A DNA stretch of 5,892 bases from Patescibacteria group bacterium (GTDB taxonomy: Bacteria > Patescibacteriota > Minisyncoccia > CAIUEV01 > JAHKAQ01): the NCBI GenBank assembly GCA_018825765.1, contig JAHKAQ010000056.1:1-5892 (forward strand), read 5' to 3'. Every line of letters begins with the position of its first letter. The first letter of the stretch is position 1. Below the pieces are notes generated by a model that had not been told where the DNA came from, did no database searches, and saw only the letters and a list, made by a program, of their open reading frames with translations. A program made the translations under genes and the position numbers. Below are positions 4,740 through 5,892 of this stretch, one piece after another.

Positions 4740-4759
4740 ATATTTTGTCCAAAAATATT
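4739..4759. promoter_or_regulatory. Candidate operator O2, perfect 8-bp inverted repeat
   Basis: AATATTTT (4739-4746) and AAAATATT (4752-4759) are perfect inverted repeats around GTCCA. The site contains the second copy of TTTGTCCAAAA. A 21-bp dyad of this kind fits a dimeric winged-helix repressor or activator, and the adjacent TrmB-family regulator is the natural candidate. Confidence 0.5.
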
Positions 4760-4787
4760 TGCCACAAATTAAAAAATATGCTATTTA
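4759..4787 (+). promoter_or_regulatory. Weak candidate promoter of the methyltransferase-like gene
   Basis: TTGCCA (4759-4764, five of six matches to -35) is followed after 17 bases by TATTTA (4782-4787), a poor -10. Its -35 abuts operator O2, so it could be regulator-dependent. GATAAT (4790-4795) is another possible -10 but lacks a partner. Confidence 0.25.
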
Positions 4788-4821
4788 AAGATAATTAGAA
4801 AGATCTTTAAAAAGTAAAGAA

Positions 4822-4827
4822 AAGGAG
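4822..4827 (+). promoter_or_regulatory. Shine-Dalgarno AAGGAG of the methyltransferase-like gene
   Basis: AAGGAG lies six bases before ATG 4834 in a purine-only stretch and fixes the start of this gene, whose first codons (Lys, Arg, Glu) continue the purine run. Confidence 0.7.
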
Positions 4828-4833
4828 AAAGAA

Positions 4834-5892
4834 ATGAAAAGAAAAGAAAAAGAAAAAAACTTCGCGGGTCCGCAAATTCCGACCCGCGATTTTTACCAGG
4901 TGTTGGAATTCCTGGTCTACTTCGGACCGGGAATTCTGGTTCTCTTGATTTGCCGGGTCTTGGCCGGCAATCCGATGGTGTCCCTGATCCTGGCCGGACT
5001 GGTCACAGTCTGGCCGTTACTGAAACTTTTTTTGGCCAGGTTCCTGGCCCCGATCCGAAAAAAGAAAGATCCCCGGCACGCCCTGCGGTCCGGGCCCTTT
5101 CTCTTTGACGGGCTTCTCTTCTGGGGAAGCCCGGTTTTAAGAGAAATAAGGAAATACGGAGCGCTCTCGCGCTCCTTGGATATGATTTACAATTTTCACG
5201 GGCTTTTCGGGATAAAACCCGAAAAGCTCGAAGATAACTGGTGGAAGGTCTCGCCCTTTGGCCTGCTAAACCGGGCCATCAAGGCCTGGACCGAGACCTG
5301 GATGACCATGCCGGTCGCTCAAGATGTAACCGAGCGATTGGTCATGGTGAAGGACATGATCGTTGAGATCGTGTCCGAAATCCACCAATCCCATCCTGCC
5401 GGCGAAATAAAAATCCTGGCCATCGCGGCCGGCACCAATCAAGATCTCCTACTGGCGGTCCGGGAATTGAAGGAAAAATTCCCCGGCATCGCCGTGAAAG
5501 TGGTCTCGGTGGAGCCGGACAGTAATTTTGCCCTCCACCGGGCGAAAGATTTGAGGCGCCTCTGGGAAATCCCGGAGGATATTTTCATTAACCTTTTTTC
5601 CCGGGCCTCCAGCGACCCGGAAAGCGAGAAATTTCTTTGGAGGATTCTCCAGGAAAAAGGGATTCCTTTTTCCGACTTCGATCTGGTAGTCTGCATTGGG
5701 CTGGGGGACTATCAGGGCAGGAAGCTCCGGAGATTCCTCCAGATGCTGGACAACGGCTCCGCCCCCATTGTCACGGCCAATGTTTCCAATAATTGGGTGG
5801 AACGCGTTTTTCTCCACTGGTTCATCCAGTGGCCGAAAATGCAATACCTCTCTTTCGAGAGGTATGGGGAAATCCTTTCCGCCATCTTGCCC
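4834..5892 (+). CDS. Membrane-anchored SAM-methyltransferase-like protein (3' end cut by window)
   Basis: The frame is open from ATG 4834 to the last base, giving 353 residues without a stop. After a charged N-terminus (MKRKEKEK), residues 21-43 and 46-72 form two hydrophobic helices, followed by the basic RKKKDPR. A conserved-looking block FLFDGLLFWGSPVLREI (89-105) precedes a class I Rossmann methyltransferase-like domain. Motif I is ILAIAAGTNQD (194-204), where the usual GxGxG is degenerate. Motif II is VVSVEPD (223-229), an acidic loop after beta 2 where SAM ribose would bind. DLVVCIGLGDY (283-293) resembles motif IV, and TANVSNNWVERVFLHWF with WPKMQY (314-338) resembles the NxxxNxE...FL...WPMxY end of the Methyltransf_20 group (PF12147). 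This assignment is from pattern recall. The substrate is unknown; a membrane lipid or envelope substrate is an inference from the anchor. The gene diverges from the TrmB-family regulator and has strong AAGGAG. Its product may extend only slightly past the window. Confidence 0.68.
   Translation, partial: MKRKEKEKNFAGPQIPTRDFYQVLEFLVYFGPGILVLLICRVLAGNPMVSLILAGLVTVWPLLKLFLARFLAPIRKKKDPRHALRSGPFLFDGLLFWGSPVLREIRKYGALSRSLDMIYNFHGLFGIKPEKLEDNWWKVSPFGLLNRAIKAWTETWMTMPVAQDVTERLVMVKDMIVEIVSEIHQSHPAGEIKILAIAAGTNQDLLLAVRELKEKFPGIAVKVVSVEPDSNFALHRAKDLRRLWEIPEDIFINLFSRASSDPESEKFLWRILQEKGIPFSDFDLVVCIGLGDYQGRKLRRFLQMLDNGSAPIVTANVSNNWVERVFLHWFIQWPKMQYLSFERYGEILSAILP

Noticed and set aside
4664..4800. Replication origin in the AT-rich spacer
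   Set aside because: Only one exact DnaA box and no dnaA, dnaN or other replication gene nearby.
5439..5844. Two overlapping - strand frames
   Set aside because: Shadows of the methyltransferase-like gene, which is open across the whole stretch with a good start and motifs.
1..5892. Alternative genetic code with TGA as sense
   Set aside because: No TGA stop is used by the seven complete genes, but no long frame needs TGA read through either, so the standard bacterial code explains everything.
1..5892. CRISPR arrays, insertion sequences, tRNA or rRNA genes
   Set aside because: No regularly spaced repeats, transposase motifs, terminal inverted repeats with target duplications, or cloverleaf patterns were seen by eye.

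Overview
The window reads as a piece of a small-genome bacterial chromosome, most likely a member of the Candidate Phyla Radiation (Patescibacteria, Parcubacteria-like). This placement is an inference. It rests on a bacterial TrmB-type regulator, short AT-rich spacers, several genes without a Shine-Dalgarno sequence, and a compact def-fmt pair. All seven stop codons seen are TAA or TAG and no long ORF needs TGA as sense, so the standard bacterial code fits.

Layout. (1) 1-611, + strand: two small envelope proteins. The first is a two-helix membrane protein resembling the YqjE/phage-holin-III group, whose start is unclear. The second is a coiled-coil protein with a C-terminal glycine-zipper helix, resembling YqjD/ElaB (DUF883). 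(2) 661-2237, - strand: peptide deformylase (def) followed by methionyl-tRNA formyltransferase (fmt), the classical pair that adds and removes the formyl group on initiator methionine. (3) 2340-2914: the most unusual stretch. It carries tandem + strand promoters (one an exact TTGACA-N17-TATAAT), an 8-bp direct repeat just upstream, a foldable leader of about 200 nt, a 47-codon membrane-protein gene with an ideal Shine-Dalgarno, and then four hairpins in a row, one of them a clear intrinsic terminator. (4) 2915-3715, + strand: an alpha/beta hydrolase that starts at TTG. (5) 3733-3802: back-to-back intrinsic terminators for the converging genes. (6) 3849-4598, - strand: a TrmB-family regulator. 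(7) 4599-4833: an AT-rich divergent spacer with an 11-bp repeat, a perfect 8-bp inverted repeat and one DnaA-box match. (8) 4834-5892, + strand: a membrane-anchored, SAM-methyltransferase-like protein cut by the window end.

How the parts may work together: def and fmt form one housekeeping unit. The two proteins at the left edge resemble the E. coli yqjD-yqjE pair. The regulator and the methyltransferase-like gene diverge from one spacer holding palindromes, so the regulator may control itself and that gene. The 47-aa protein has its own promoters, leader and terminator and looks like an independent expression unit; readthrough of its terminator may feed the hydrolase gene, for which I see no good promoter. 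The three + strand genes at 2601, 2915 and 4834 share strong purine-rich ribosome binding sites, unlike the other genes here.
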